Notes: a model not told the origin generated them from the sequence alone. DNA of 64,000 nt from Bacillus sp. (in: firmicutes) (GCA_017656295.1 JACDOC010000003.1:62001-126000), one strand, 5' to 3'. Counted from the stretch's first letter, positions 1-8,925 are shown. A program made the numbers and translations.

Positions 1-706
1 TAACCGCCATCGTTTTACGACCTACATTGTTTCCGATATTGACCATCGCTTGGGCTAATTCCTTCGCTTCTTCCAGCGTTTTCATAAAGGCGCCTGCACC
101 AGTTTTAACGTCAAGGACGATCGCGTTCGCTCCCGCCGCAATTTTTTTACTCATAATAGAGCTTGCAATCAACGGAATACTATTAACAGTTGCTGTTACG
201 TCACGTAGAGCATAAAGCTTTTTGTCCGCTGGCGTTAAGTTGCCGCTTTGACCGATGACGGCTAATTTGTTTTCGTTCACAAGACGAATAAAATCGTCAT
301 TTTCGATTTCTACGTGGAATCCTGGTACAGCTTCTAATTTGTCAATCGTTCCACCGGTATGACCTAATCCTCGGCCGCTCATTTTCGCTACTGGAACACC
401 AAGAGATGCCACTAGAGGACCAAGAACAAGTGTTGTTGTATCACCGACGCCTCCTGTGGAATGCTTGTCAACTTTAATTCCTTCAATCGCTGACAAATCA
501 ATTTGGTCACCGGATTCAACCATCGCCATCGTTAAATCGGCACGTTCACGCTCCGTCATGCCTTGGAAAAACACAGCCATCGTAAACGCGCTCATTTGGT
601 AATCAGGAATCGTTCCTTCCGTATATCCTTTAATAATAAATTGGATTTCTTCTGTCGTTAATTCATGGCCATCACGTTTTTTTTCAATTAAATCTACCAT
701 CCGCAT
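1..706 (-). CDS. pdp: Pyrimidine-nucleoside phosphorylase, partial (C-terminus beyond window)
   Basis: Phosphorolysis of uridine, thymidine and deoxyuridine to the free base and (deoxy)ribose 1-phosphate. About 235 N-terminal residues are visible, starting [20 protein letters not shown] and containing the family phosphate/glycine-rich signature [16 protein letters not shown] near residue 85 and [12 protein letters not shown] near residue 110. The start is the ATG at 706, with GGAGTG seven bases upstream. The reading frame stays open to base 1, so the gene is cut by the window edge rather than broken. It is last in the order deoB-punA-pdp and lies 17 bases after punA, so the three are probably one operon for nucleoside salvage. 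Family identity is strong; the exact substrate range is inferred from family. Confidence 0.93.
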   Translation of the reverse strand, partial: MRMVDLIEKKRDGHELTTEEIQFIIKGYTEGTIPDYQMSAFTMAVFFQGMTERERADLTMAMVESGDQIDLSAIEGIKVDKHSTGGVGDTTTLVLGPLVASLGVPVAKMSGRGLGHTGGTIDKLEAVPGFHVEIENDDFIRLVNENKLAVIGQSGNLTPADKKLYALRDVTATVNSIPLIASSIMSKKIAAGANAIVLDVKTGAGAFMKTLEEAKELAQAMVNIGNNVGRKTMAV

Positions 707-723
707 ATCGTTTCACTCCACCC

Positions 724-1545
724 TTACTTATTGATTGATCGTACAATTTCTTTTACATATGTTAAGAAGTTTTGGCGAACTTTTTCCGTTGTTTCAATGA
801 CTTCATCGTGCGTTAATGGTTGATCTAAAATACCTGCTGCCATATTGGAAATACAAGAGATGCCTAACACTTTCATGCCCATATGGCGAGCAACAATGAC
901 TTCTGGAACGGTGGACATACCAACCGCATCTGCTCCTAATGTACGAAGCATGCGTACTTCCGCGGGTGTTTCATAAATCGGACCGGTATTGGCGACATAG
1001 ACTCCTTCACGTACCGGAATGTTTAACTTTTGAGCAATTTCTTTCGCTAATTGACGATATTCTTTATCGTACGCTTCAGACATATCCGGAAAGCGTGGTC
1101 CAAATTTAGAATCGTTTGGTCCTATTAATGGGTTGCCTCCCATATTATTGATATGATCGGTGATAATCATTAAGTCGCCTGGTTCAAATGATTCGTTAAC
1201 GCCTCCGGCTGCATTTGTGACAATGAGCGTTTGAACCCCAAGCTGTTTCATGACACGAACTGGGAACGTTACTTGTTGAAAGGAGTAACCTTCGTAATAA
1301 TGGAACCGTCCTTGCATGGCGACGACTTTTTTTCCACTTAATTCACCAAAAACAAGCTGACCTTTATGGCCTTCTACCGTAGAAACCGGGAAATTAGGAA
1401 TTTCATTGTAAGGAATCACCACTGGATTTGTAATTTCTTCTGCTAACACGCCAAGTCCAGAGCCAAGGATTAAGCCAATTTCCGGCGCATCGGCATATTT
1501 TTCTTTTAAATATTGGGCCGCATGTTGTACTGCTTCGTAATTCAT
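724..1545 (-). CDS. punA: Purine-nucleoside phosphorylase (PNP, trimeric class)
   Basis: Cleaves purine (deoxy)nucleosides with phosphate to base and (deoxy)ribose 1-phosphate in the cytoplasm. The 273-residue protein has the normal length for the trimeric class. Visible motifs are [13 protein letters not shown] near residue 26 (phosphate loop), the VEGHKGQLV segment near residue 58, and [16 protein letters not shown] near residue 110, which carries the purine-site residues. The ATG at 1545 has AAAGGAGTG upstream. It sits between deoB and pdp; its product ribose 1-phosphate is the substrate of DeoB. The B. subtilis orthologue is called pupG or punA. Confidence 0.95.
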   Translation of the reverse strand: MNYEAVQHAAQYLKEKYADAPEIGLILGSGLGVLAEEITNPVVIPYNEIPNFPVSTVEGHKGQLVFGELSGKKVVAMQGRFHYYEGYSFQQVTFPVRVMKQLGVQTLIVTNAAGGVNESFEPGDLMIITDHINNMGGNPLIGPNDSKFGPRFPDMSEAYDKEYRQLAKEIAQKLNIPVREGVYVANTGPIYETPAEVRMLRTLGADAVGMSTVPEVIVARHMGMKVLGISCISNMAAGILDQPLTHDEVIETTEKVRQNFLTYVKEIVRSINK

Positions 1546-1563
1546 GGATGGACACTCCTTTAT

Positions 1564-2748
1564 TTATTTCAACAGTTGTAAGAAACTTTTTCCGTATTTT
1601 GGCATCGTTACGCCAAAGTTTTCAGCAACGGTCGCCCCAACATCAGCGAATGTTTCCCGAAGTGGAAGTTCTTTTCCGCTGTTCATTCTTGTTGAGTAGA
1701 CAAGTAATGGTACATATTCACGCGTATGGTCAGTTCCGTGATGTACTGGGTCATTTCCATGGTCAGCCGTAATAATTAATAAATCATCATCCGTCATTTT
1801 TTCAAACACTTCTGGTAAACGGGCATCAAATTCTTCTAACGCTTTTCCGTACCCAATCGGATCACGACGATGCCCATATAACGCATCAAAATCAACTAAA
1901 TTAATAAAGCTAAGTCCTGTAAAGTCTTTATCAAAAGTAGCAATAAATTTATCCATTCCGTCCATGTTTGATTTCGTGCGGATGGCTTCTGTTACCCCTT
2001 CACCGTCATAAATGTCGGAAATTTTACCGATTGCAATAACGTCGTAGTTCGCATCCTTTAATTCATTCATCACCGTACGATCAAACGGTTTTAACGCATA
2101 GTCATGACGGTTCGCCGTACGGGTAAAGTTTCCTGGCTCCCCGATGAACGGACGAGCAATAACACGTCCGACCATATATTTTTCATCTAAGGTAAGTTCA
2201 CGGGCAATTTCACAAATGCGATAAAGCTCTTCTAGCGGAATTACTTCTTCGTGTGCCGCGATTTGCAACACTGAATCAGCAGATGTGTACACGATCAGAG
2301 CCCCTGTTTCCATATGCTCTTCGCCAAGCTCTTCAATAATCGCCGTACCGCTTGCTGGTTTATTTCCAATCACTTTTCGACCGGTTTTTTCTTCTAATTG
2401 TTGAATTAATTCTTGTGGAAAGCCTTCCGGGAACACTTGGAACGGGGTAGATATATTAAGTCCCATAATTTCCCAATGACCCGTCATCGTATCTTTTCCT
2501 GCGGAAGCTTCTTTCATTTTCGTATAGTACGCCATCGGTGCGTCCGCTTTCGGTACCCCTTTAATTTCGCGAATGTTGGATAAACCTAATTTCGCCATGT
2601 TCGGCATGTTAAGGCCGTTCATTTTTTCCGCAATGTGTCCTAACGTATCTGCTCCTTTATCGTTATACTTCTCAGCGTCTGGTGCTTCACCGATCCCTAC
2701 TGAATCCATAACGATGAGATGAATACGCTTATATGTAAAATCAGCCAT
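1564..2748 (-). CDS. deoB: Phosphopentomutase
   Basis: Interconverts (deoxy)ribose 1-phosphate and 5-phosphate, linking nucleoside phosphorolysis to the pentose phosphate pathway. The 394-residue protein belongs to the alkaline-phosphatase-like metalloenzyme superfamily. The N-terminal metal site is [15 protein letters not shown] near residue 12, the phosphorylated-threonine region is [12 protein letters not shown] near residue 83, and the C-terminal metal site is [12 protein letters not shown] with [12 protein letters not shown] near residues 325-345. The ATG at 2748 follows AAGGAGTG. It is the first gene of the deoB-punA-pdp set, whose promoter must lie in the 240-base gap upstream. The B. 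subtilis name is drm. Confidence 0.96.
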   Translation of the reverse strand: MADFTYKRIHLIVMDSVGIGEAPDAEKYNDKGADTLGHIAEKMNGLNMPNMAKLGLSNIREIKGVPKADAPMAYYTKMKEASAGKDTMTGHWEIMGLNISTPFQVFPEGFPQELIQQLEEKTGRKVIGNKPASGTAIIEELGEEHMETGALIVYTSADSVLQIAAHEEVIPLEELYRICEIARELTLDEKYMVGRVIARPFIGEPGNFTRTANRHDYALKPFDRTVMNELKDANYDVIAIGKISDIYDGEGVTEAIRTKSNMDGMDKFIATFDKDFTGLSFINLVDFDALYGHRRDPIGYGKALEEFDARLPEVFEKMTDDDLLIITADHGNDPVHHGTDHTREYVPLLVYSTRMNSGKELPLRETFADVGATVAENFGVTMPKYGKSFLQLLK

Positions 2749-2911
2749 GTACCTTCACTCCTTAAGTAAACGTTGTACCTTTATCTACCATATTTCCTAA
2801 AATTCGTTCTAACTTAAAGCGGTTACATCAAGTTACAAGATTATCTTTCCCAAACGTTTAGGAACGAAACAAATCTATCATATGGTCAGAAGTCTGACAA
2901 CATTATTGTAT
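2749..2911. other. Intergenic region upstream of deoB
   Basis: This gap holds the presumed deoB promoter and leader. A short palindromic stretch, CCAAACGTTTAGG (2850-2862), and AAGTAAACGTTGTAC (2763-2777) share the AAACGTT core of catabolite-responsive elements, but neither fits the full cre consensus. Operator function is a weak inference. No ORF here is convincing. Confidence 0.25.
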
Positions 2912-2957
2912 TAAAAAGGGGAACCGGTGACAAGGAAAAAAAGCCGCTTCCCCTTTA
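2912..2957 (-). terminator. Rho-independent terminator after xerD
   Basis: Read on the minus strand, AAAGGGGAAGCGG pairs with CCGGTTCCCC across a loop and is followed by TTTTTTAATA. It begins about 30 bases after the xerD stop codon and separates xerD from deoB. Confidence 0.75.
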
Positions 2958-2988
2958 ATTTCTTTATCATTTTTCCTTTATCTTCCTC

Positions 2989-3882
2989 TTACGCCCGCGG
3001 ATGAAATTGGGAATACACGTCTTTTAATCTCATTTTCGTTACATGGGTATAAATTTGGGTCGTCGAAATATCCGCATGTCCTAACATTTCTTGAACTGCG
3101 CGTAAATCCGCTCCGTTTTCTAACAGGTGGGTAGCAAACGAATGGCGCAACGTGTGCGGGGTTAAATCTTTTTCGATATTCGCTTTCTTGGCTAGTCCTT
3201 TTAATATTTTCCAAAATCCTTGTCGAGTGAGGCGTCTGCCGTGATGATTTAAAAATAAGGCCGAAGTTGTTTCTTTCCGGGAAACGAGCTGAGGGCGTCC
3301 TTTTTGTAAGTACCGTTCGAGTGCTTCTGTCGCCACTCTTCCGATTGGAATGATGCGCTCTTTGTTGCGCTTCCCTATGCAGCGAACAAATCCCATTGTT
3401 AAATGAATATCGTCCATATTCAAACTAATGAGTTCGCTCACTCGTAGACCGGTCGCATAAAGTAGCTCGAGCATCGCTTTGTCGCGAATGCCGATTGGTG
3501 TTTGTACGTCCGGTGCCTCTAACAATGACTCGACTTCTTGAATGTTCAATACTTTCGGTAAGGTTCGTTCCGTTTTTGGTGTTTCAATATGAAACGTAGG
3601 ATCTTGTTCTGTCACTTTTTCGCGTAATAAAAATTGATGGAACGACCGAATAGACGCTACTTGTCGAGCAATCGTTTTCGATGATTTGTTTTGCGTTTTT
3701 AAAAAATCTAAATAATGGACAATATGGAATCTCGTTACATCATTTAAGGATGAAATTTGCTCAACCTTTTGTAAATACTGAATATACCCTTTTAAATCTC
3801 GTTCATACGATACGACCGTGTTTTTCGCTAATCTTTTTTCCACGATTAAAAAATGAATAAAATCTTTTAATTGATCTTCCAC
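2989..3882 (-). CDS. xerD: Site-specific tyrosine recombinase XerD
   Basis: Acts with XerC/CodV at the chromosomal dif site to resolve chromosome dimers. The protein has 297 residues, the usual XerD length. A SAM-like N-terminal core-binding domain (about 1-85) is followed by the catalytic domain. Catalytic residues are seen in TGLRVSEL (Arg), [11 protein letters not shown] (His-x-x-Arg), GHADISTTQ (His) and QIYTHV, whose Tyr278 is the nucleophile. The start is GTG at 3882 with GGGGAG nine bases upstream; no better ATG exists nearby. It lies six bases after the small yqzK gene, so the two are probably co-transcribed. This matches the conserved fur-yqzK-xerD-drm order of bacilli. Confidence 0.95.
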   Translation of the reverse strand: MEDQLKDFIHFLIVEKRLAKNTVVSYERDLKGYIQYLQKVEQISSLNDVTRFHIVHYLDFLKTQNKSSKTIARQVASIRSFHQFLLREKVTEQDPTFHIETPKTERTLPKVLNIQEVESLLEAPDVQTPIGIRDKAMLELLYATGLRVSELISLNMDDIHLTMGFVRCIGKRNKERIIPIGRVATEALERYLQKGRPQLVSRKETTSALFLNHHGRRLTRQGFWKILKGLAKKANIEKDLTPHTLRHSFATHLLENGADLRAVQEMLGHADISTTQIYTHVTKMRLKDVYSQFHPRA

Positions 3883-3888
3883 GGTATT

Positions 3889-4110
3889 CTACTCCCCATC
3901 CATAAAATACAATAATAATCGTTCATACCAGTTCATATTCTCTTCCAATCGGAACACTTTGACGGCCGCTCCTTCTGGCTCGTCGTAACGGTGCATATTT
4001 TCATATTCTTCATTGATCCACTTAAAACCGAAATAAAACAAGACGGTGCTCCCGGTAAATAAAACAAAGACTTTGAGTGTTTGCCAAACTAGCTTAATAT
4101 AATATTTCAT
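3889..4110 (-). CDS. yqzK: YqzK family small membrane protein (DUF4227)
   Basis: A 73-residue protein with one hydrophobic segment (VFVLFTGSTVLFYFGFKWI, about residues 14-32), followed by an acidic, charged tail. This suggests a single-pass membrane protein with an extracellular or cytosolic tail. Size, segment layout and position between fur and xerD match the DUF4227/YqzK family of Bacillus. No function is known to me. It is tightly linked to xerD (gap of six bases) and probably shares its transcript. Confidence 0.8.
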   Translation of the reverse strand: MKYYIKLVWQTLKVFVLFTGSTVLFYFGFKWINEEYENMHRYDEPEGAAVKVFRLEENMNWYERLLLYFMDGE

Positions 4111-4188
4111 CCCGTTTTCCTCCTATTCCTTCTTATATACAAGCTATGCCAGAAGAAACGGGATTTATACTTTTAATAAGGTGATAAA

Positions 4189-4218
4189 TAAAAAACCTTT
4201 TCTAGTGAGAAAAGGCTT
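4189..4218 (-). terminator. Terminator after fur
   Basis: On the minus strand AGCCTTTTCTC and GAAAAGGT form a hairpin followed by TTTTTTATTT, eight bases beyond the fur stop. It ends fur transcription before yqzK-xerD. Confidence 0.8.
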
Positions 4219-4225
4219 TACAATT

Positions 4226-4684
4226 TCAATCTTGTTCGTCTTCATTTTTTTCTTGACAACGAAAGCAAATCCCATGGAACGTTAGACGATGGTCCTTAAT
4301 TTTAAACTTCCAATCTCGTTCGACAATCGTTTCAACATCCCCCAATAAATCTTCTTGAATTTCGTCTACTGCTCCACATTCGATACAAACAAGATGATGA
4401 TGGAAATGGGCTGCACCTTCTTGACGTAAGTCGTAGCGCGAAACCCCGTCCCCAAAGTTTATTTTGTCCACAATTTTTAATTCCGTAAGCAGTTCGAGTG
4501 TGCGATACACCGTCGCCAATCCAATTTCAGGATACTTTTCTTTAACGAGGAGGTATACATCTTCGGCACTTAAATGATCTTCTTCATGTTCCAACAACAC
4601 TCGAACGGTTGCTTCACGCTGGGGCGTCAATTTATAGCTAGCAGAATGTAATTGTTTTTTAATTCGTTCTAACCGACTTTCCAT
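4226..4684 (-). CDS. fur: Ferric uptake regulator Fur
   Basis: Iron-responsive repressor of siderophore and iron transport genes. The start is set at the ATG at 4684, giving 152 residues (MESRLERIKKQLHSASYKLT), because a purine-rich GAGGGAGGGA site precedes it and the Bacillus Fur family begins here; an upstream ATG at 4747 would add 21 unrelated residues. The winged-helix domain covers about 1-85. The metal-binding part has AAHFHHHLVCIECGAVDE and the second cysteine pair HGICFRCQ, which form the structural zinc site and regulatory metal site. The gene lies just downstream of spoIIM, as in B. subtilis (yqkL). Confidence 0.95.
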   Translation of the reverse strand: MESRLERIKKQLHSASYKLTPQREATVRVLLEHEEDHLSAEDVYLLVKEKYPEIGLATVYRTLELLTELKIVDKINFGDGVSRYDLRQEGAAHFHHHLVCIECGAVDEIQEDLLGDVETIVERDWKFKIKDHRLTFHGICFRCQEKNEDEQD

Positions 4685-4750
4685 AATTCGTCCCTCCCTC
4701 GTCGCTGTCGTATTTATTATATCAAATGCGGGAGGTTTAGCAAACAAGAA

Positions 4751-4769
4751 TTATTCTAAACAAGAATAA
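4751..4769. promoter_or_regulatory. Inverted repeat upstream of fur, possible Fur/PerR-type operator
   Basis: TTATTCT and AGAATAA form a perfect 7-bp inverted repeat with a 5-bp spacer. A second AT-rich near-palindrome, TAATAATTATTTTA (4785-4798), lies beside it, overlapping the spoIIM stop. Fur and PerR operators are AT-rich 7-1-7 repeats, and fur is PerR-controlled in B. subtilis, so autoregulation or PerR control is plausible. The spacer does not fit the 7-1-7 rule, hence low confidence. Confidence 0.3.
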
Positions 4770-4795
4770 ATAATTTTTATTAAGTAATAATTATT

Positions 4796-5440
4796 TTAAT
4801 TCAATGAAGAAATGACCGCTTTCATTAATGCTGGGGAAAGATAGGCTTCAATACTAGAAGCTAAGGTGATTCCAACGAAAGCGATAATTAGGCAAAAAAC
4901 ATACTTCACAAATAGCGGGAAAAAAGAAATAGAATACGACGGTCGTTGGACAATTTTTTTGATCAGTTGAAGGGAAAAACCTACGGCCACCGCAGACATA
5001 AAAATAAACAGCGGGATGATGAATAAGTTTTGCGGAAGAACGGTGGCAAAGGACAACATAAATCCTTTCCAGCCCATTTGATGAACGAGAAAGCCGACTG
5101 AAAATCCCACCACTAATCCTTTTAAAAACAGCAATATCAATATTATTGGTAAGCCAATAATCGAGATGCCTAACATCCACATTAGCCCTAAGTATTTCGC
5201 ATTATGCAAAAAGCTTAAGCGAAACAAGTCTTCACTGGCCGCTACTTTCCCATCCGACACTTGTCCGAAAAATTCGTTTAAATAGTAAAACAAATCCTCT
5301 TTTTGTGAGAACGATAAACTATTGACGACAATTGCTCCGAAGAGGATGCCCATAAAAAAAAGAATCATGACAAATACGTAAATTGCTGCGTGTTCATTCA
5401 TATGTTCAAGCAACGGTTGGTTCCGGAATCGCTTTCGCAT
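4796..5440 (-). CDS. spoIIM: Stage II sporulation protein M
   Basis: Part of the SpoIID-SpoIIM-SpoIIP machine that drives septal peptidoglycan hydrolysis and engulfment during sporulation; SpoIIM is the membrane scaffold. The 214-residue protein has about five hydrophobic segments, starting near residues 18-42 (YVFVMILFFMGILFGAIVV) and ending near 175-200, with a soluble loop near 45-75. Start ATG at 5440 has GGAGG upstream. It is adjacent to fur, the conserved bacillar arrangement. The presence of this gene supports an endospore former. Confidence 0.93.
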   Translation of the reverse strand: MRKRFRNQPLLEHMNEHAAIYVFVMILFFMGILFGAIVVNSLSFSQKEDLFYYLNEFFGQVSDGKVAASEDLFRLSFLHNAKYLGLMWMLGISIIGLPIILILLFLKGLVVGFSVGFLVHQMGWKGFMLSFATVLPQNLFIIPLFIFMSAVAVGFSLQLIKKIVQRPSYSISFFPLFVKYVFCLIIAFVGITLASSIEAYLSPALMKAVISSLN

Positions 5441-5583
5441 TGAAATTCCTCCCTAAGGATACTCTAGTACAACGTATGCTCGTTCCTTAAGGGATATGAT
5501 TTTTTCTTCTACTTCTCCTATTGATAGATTACCAGAATATTGCTATTATTTTATTAATTTTCACCAACAAAGGAGGCGTTTAC

Positions 5584-6168
5584 ATGAATCCCATCATGAT
5601 CCCTTTTCCAGACCGAATCGAATCCGAACGCTTATATATTCGGCCTGCCCTACCTGGGGATGGAGAAGTCGTCCATCAGGCAATCGTCGAATCACGCAAG
5701 GAGTTAAAAGAATGGCTCCCCTTTGCCCAAAAGGAGCAAACGAAAGCCGAAGTCGAAATAAATATCCGAAAAGCTTACAGTGAATTTATTACACGGGAAG
5801 ATATTCGCCTACATATCTTTCGTAAAACCGATGACGAATTTATCGGTTCAACTGGACTTCATCGTATAAATTGGGACGTGCGAAAATTTGAAATCGGATA
5901 TTGGATTCATACGAAGCATACAGGACATGGATATATGACGGAAGCAGTAAAACGGTTAACAGCGTTTGTGTTTGACGAATTAGACGGCAATCGGGTCGAA
6001 ATTCGCTGCGATCCTGAAAACATTCGTTCACGCGCCATTCCGGAACGATTAGGGTTTACGTTAGAAGGCATTTTACGAAACGATTCGCTTTCTGCTGAGG
6101 GGACTTCGTTACGTAGCACGTGCGTTTATTCGGTTTTAAAAGATGAGTGGAACGAACTAAGAAAGTAG
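5584..6168 (+). CDS. GNAT N-acetyltransferase, RimJ/RimL type
   Basis: A 194-residue acetyl-CoA-dependent acetyltransferase of the RimJ/RimL-like family, which acetylates protein N-termini or small molecules. The start is the ATG at 5584 with AAAGGAGGCG upstream, not the in-frame ATG at 5521. The GNAT core is visible: ERLYIRPALPGD (beta-1), FEIGYWIHTKHTGHGYMTEA (beta-4 and acetyl-CoA loop, about residue 100), and ENIRSRAIPERLGFTLEG near residue 145. The substrate is unknown. It is followed nine bases later by a second GNAT gene that is frameshifted. Confidence 0.88.
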   Translation: MNPIMIPFPDRIESERLYIRPALPGDGEVVHQAIVESRKELKEWLPFAQKEQTKAEVEINIRKAYSEFITREDIRLHIFRKTDDEFIGSTGLHRINWDVRKFEIGYWIHTKHTGHGYMTEAVKRLTAFVFDELDGNRVEIRCDPENIRSRAIPERLGFTLEGILRNDSLSAEGTSLRSTCVYSVLKDEWNELRK

Positions 6169-6177
6169 ATTATAAAA

Positions 6178-6652
6178 GTGAAAGTTCGTAAAGCCGCTTT
6201 AACAGACTACGAAAAACTAAAACCGGTACATACGGAAGTTCATAAACTTCATGTACAAGAGAGACCTGATATTTATCAACGAACGGACGAGACGTTAGAT
6301 TATGCGTATTTTCAAGAACTGGTCGAAAGTCATGATGGCTGTATTTTCGTCATTGAAAACGGAAATGAAATTGTCGCGTTTACGTTTTTACGAAAACGTG
6401 TAACGCCAAATCGAACAATTTTATCAAAAAAGGCACTATGTATTTATGGAAGACCTTGGTGTCACAAAAAGCTACCAAGGACAAGGTTTAGGAAAATTAC
6501 TGTTCCAACAAGCCGTTCAATTCGCTAAAGAAGTTGGTGCAGAAAGTTTAGAACTTGGTGTGTGGGAATTCAATCAACATGCGATTAAATTTTACGAAGC
6601 GATGGGAATGACAACCCAAGCGAGAAAAATGGAATACAAACTACGTAACTAG
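6178..6652 (+). pseudogene. GNAT N-acetyltransferase interrupted by a one-base frameshift
   Basis: Two overlapping frames together encode one GNAT protein of about 157 residues. The first part (GTG at 6178, KVRKAALTDYEKLKPVHTEV through NRTILSK) runs out of homology at a run of six A near 6425-6431. The second part resumes as HYVFMEDLGVTKSYQGQGLG, containing the acetyl-CoA loop Q-G-Q-G-L-G. Dropping one A restores L-S-K-R-H-Y-V-F-M-E with no other change. So it is either a very recent pseudogene or a homopolymer sequencing error. The codons look unaffected by decay otherwise. The weak start context suggests translation coupled to the preceding GNAT gene. Confidence 0.8.
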
Positions 6653-6661
6653 ATTAAAATG

Positions 6662-6695
6662 AAAGCTTGAGGAATCGTGTCCTCAAGCTTTTTTA
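6662..6695 (+). terminator. Terminator between the GNAT genes and nudF
   Basis: AAGCTTGAGGA and TCCTCAAGCTT form a long perfect stem with a six-base loop followed by TTTTTA. It lies between convergent genes, and the opposite strand is also T-rich after the stem, so it may act in both directions. Confidence 0.85.
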
Positions 6696-6698
6696 TGT

Positions 6699-7256
6699 CT
6701 ATTCCTTCTTGTTTAACAATTGTTGCAATCGTAAAAACTGCACGGCAAAAACGGTTTTCGCATCGTAGATCCGCCTTCCTTCTATCAGCTGCTCCGCTTC
6801 TTCGAGTGTCACTTCTAACAGTTCCACAAATTCGTCTTCATCTAGTTCTTTTTTTGTATCAAGTTTTCGTAATTTTTTAGCCAAAAAGACGTGAACGATT
6901 TCATCTGCGAACCCTGGTGATGTGTAAAAGGAAATGACATGCTCCATTTTTTCACACGTATACCCGGTCTCTTCCTCTAATTCCCGTATCGCTGTTTTTT
7001 CTGGCTCTTCTCCCGGCTCCAGCTTCCCTGCTGGAATTTCGATAAGTGTCCGCTCTAACGCTTTCCGATATTGCTCGACCATAACAAGTTTGTTGTCGGC
7101 CGTTAACGCGATGACAGCGACTGCCCCCGGGTGTTTAATGAGTTCGCGTGTCGATGTCTTCCCATTTGGTAATTCCACGGTATCGACTTGTAAGGAAATG
7201 ACTCTCCCCTGAAAAATCGGTTCTGTTTTTACTGTTTTTTCTTCAAATTTCTTCAT
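6699..7256 (-). CDS. nudF: ADP-ribose pyrophosphatase (Nudix)
   Basis: Hydrolyses ADP-ribose to AMP and ribose 5-phosphate. The start is chosen at 7256 (MKKFEEKTVKTEPIFQGRVI), giving 185 residues, the length of B. subtilis NudF; the ORF could extend to 7298 but those residues are not family-like. The Nudix box, G-x5-E-x7-REUxEExGU, is present as GKLEPGEEPEKTAIRELEEE followed by TGY, near residues 83-105. It is divergent from the mciZ-yqkF pair as in the B. subtilis yqkG region. Confidence 0.92.
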   Translation of the reverse strand: MKKFEEKTVKTEPIFQGRVISLQVDTVELPNGKTSTRELIKHPGAVAVIALTADNKLVMVEQYRKALERTLIEIPAGKLEPGEEPEKTAIRELEEETGYTCEKMEHVISFYTSPGFADEIVHVFLAKKLRKLDTKKELDEDEFVELLEVTLEEAEQLIEGRRIYDAKTVFAVQFLRLQQLLNKKE

Positions 7257-7327
7257 CCCATTCACTCCCGGTCTTTTACGGTTTAAATTCTCATACATTT
7301 TACCATACTTGGGATGGAGGCGATGAG

Positions 7328-7459
7328 ATGAAAGTATATATTCATAAAAAAGGAATTACGCTCACCGGAAAAGCATGGGAAATTCGGCATCAGTTAAAAC
7401 GGATGAACAAGCGTTATAAGCGCGTGATAGATTTTGTTGAACAAATGTATCCGAAATAG
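7328..7459 (+). CDS. mciZ: MciZ-like inhibitor of FtsZ (43 residues)
   Basis: A very short gene: MKVYIHKKGITLTGKAWEIR, then a basic helix ending DFVEQMYPK. In B. subtilis MciZ, a 40-residue mother-cell peptide, binds FtsZ and blocks filament growth during sporulation. The pattern MKV-x5-G-x3-x-GKAWEIR matches my recollection of that peptide, and the gene is in the same place, between nudF and yqkF. GGAGG lies seven bases before the ATG at 7328. I saw no clear sigma-H promoter upstream. Identity rests on the short motif plus synteny. Confidence 0.8.
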   Translation: MKVYIHKKGITLTGKAWEIRHQLKRMNKRYKRVIDFVEQMYPK

Positions 7460-7534
7460 GCATTTTCCTATTCATTCCTTTCTTTTTCCTTTATCATGGG
7501 GATGAAGAAGCCTTTGTAAAGGAGGAAGAAAGGT

Positions 7535-8458
7535 TTGGAACGACGTCAATTAGGAACATCGGATTTGTATGTATCGAAAATGGGCTTAGGCTGTATGTCT
7601 CTTGGGACCAACCAGGCGCACGCAGAATCCATCATTAAAGCGGCATTAGAAGCAGGCATCAATTATTTTGATACGGCTGATTTGTACGATTTTGGGATGA
7701 ACGAAGAAATTGTCGGGAAATCTTTACAACCTGTACGAGACGAGGTCGTAATCGCCACGAAAGTTGGAAATAGATGGAACGAGCAAAAAGACGGTTGGCG
7801 ATGGGATCCTTCAAAAGCGTATATTAAAGAAGCGGTAAAAGATAGCTTGCGTCGTCTTCGTGTCGACTACATCGATTTGTATCAATTGCACGGCGGGACG
7901 ATTAACGACCCAATTGACGAAACGATTGAAGCGTTTGAAGAATTAAAAGAAGAAGGGCTCATTCGGTATTACGGCATCTCGTCCATCCGACCAAACGTGA
8001 TTCAAACGTATGCCGAGCAATCCAATATCGTTTCTAATATGATGCAATACAGCCTATTGGATCGTCGTCCCGAAGAATGGTTTCCTTTATTACAAGAAAA
8101 AAATATTTCGGTCATTTGTCGAGGACCTTTAGCCAAAGGCCTGTTGACTACGGAAGGCTGGAGTAAAGCATCTGAAAAAGTTCGCCAAGAAGGCTATTTA
8201 GATTACTCCCCAGAAGAATGCCAAGAACTTATTACCCAGTTAGAAGAAAAATTTAACGATTCCCGTACATTAAATGAAGTTGCCTTGCAATTTTGTTTAC
8301 GACACGAGGCGGTAGCAGCTGTCATTCCTGGGGCTAGTTCAGTGGAACAACTAAAAGAAAATATTCGAGCGGCAGAAAGTTCCGCTTTGTCGGATGAAGA
8401 ATACGAGATTCTTCGTGAAATTACGAAAGAACAAAAATATACGGCACATCGGCCATAA
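7535..8458 (+). CDS. yqkF: Aldo/keto reductase, YqkF family
   Basis: NADPH-dependent oxidoreductase of the aldo/keto reductase fold; the natural substrate is unknown. The 307-residue protein begins MERRQLGTSDLYVSKMGLGC from a TTG at 7535 with AAAGGAGGAAG upstream. Catalytic residues follow the family order: Asp-Tyr in YFDTADLYDFG (about residue 50), Lys in VVIATKVG (about 77) and His in LYQLHGGT (about 118). The nucleotide-binding tail includes AVIPGASSVEQL. A hairpin terminator follows at once. Confidence 0.88.
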   Translation: MERRQLGTSDLYVSKMGLGCMSLGTNQAHAESIIKAALEAGINYFDTADLYDFGMNEEIVGKSLQPVRDEVVIATKVGNRWNEQKDGWRWDPSKAYIKEAVKDSLRRLRVDYIDLYQLHGGTINDPIDETIEAFEELKEEGLIRYYGISSIRPNVIQTYAEQSNIVSNMMQYSLLDRRPEEWFPLLQEKNISVICRGPLAKGLLTTEGWSKASEKVRQEGYLDYSPEECQELITQLEEKFNDSRTLNEVALQFCLRHEAVAAVIPGASSVEQLKENIRAAESSALSDEEYEILREITKEQKYTAHRP

Positions 8459-8466
8459 CGAACTTA

Positions 8467-8493
8467 GCCCCTCCTATATATAGGAGGGGTTTA
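8467..8493 (+). terminator. Terminator after yqkF
   Basis: CCCCTCCTA and TAGGAGGGG pair around a short AT loop, followed by TTT. It is nine bases after the yqkF stop. Confidence 0.75.
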
Positions 8494-8585
8494 ACAAATT
8501 TTTAGCATTTTATTATAGTTAGTTAGCGTCAAGGCAGAAAGTAGTCTCAAAATTATTATAACCTGGATGTCTTAACACTATGAAT

Positions 8586-8819
8586 CTACTTAAAATCTTT
8601 CCAATTCAAATTGCTTTCGTTCAGCAATTCTTCAAACGTTTTATTTTTCTCCCGTTGTATCCGTTCTTCACGCTTTCTCCTCTCTTCTTCCACTTTTCGT
8701 TGTTGTTCGGCTTTTTCAAGTTCTTTTTTTGCTTCTTTTAGCTTTTGCAGCATGTCTGTATGTAAATGGTCTTTTAAAGTAGTGTTGGAATCAGTTGATG
8801 TTTGCTTTTTCCCCTTCAT
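8586..8819 (-). CDS. yqkE: YqkE family protein (DUF3886), charged coiled coil
   Basis: A 77-residue, highly charged protein. Residues 25-65 are a continuous K/E/R/Q-rich helix (KLKEAKKELEKAEQQRKVEE) with heptad character, and the C-terminus ends FEELLNESNLNWKDFK. The ATG at 8819 is preceded by AAAGGAG. Size, composition and neighbourhood (next to yqkF) match the Bacillus YqkE/DUF3886 family. Function is not known to me. Confidence 0.75.
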   Translation of the reverse strand: MKGKKQTSTDSNTTLKDHLHTDMLQKLKEAKKELEKAEQQRKVEEERRKREERIQREKNKTFEELLNESNLNWKDFK

Positions 8820-8925
8820 GGTTGAAACTCCTTTTTTCTTTGATTAATTCATTAAGTAGGTATTTTAATTAAATCAGGTTTGGCGTATTTTTTAAAGTCC
8901 AGTGTTTCGAGCAAACGCTCAATCA

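Noticed and set aside
6420-6445. Programmed -1 ribosomal frameshift at A-AAA-AAG in the GNAT gene
   Set aside because: The heptamer is in the correct phase for -1 slippage, but the second half is in the +1 frame, so -1 slippage would not join the parts. An extra A is the simpler reading.
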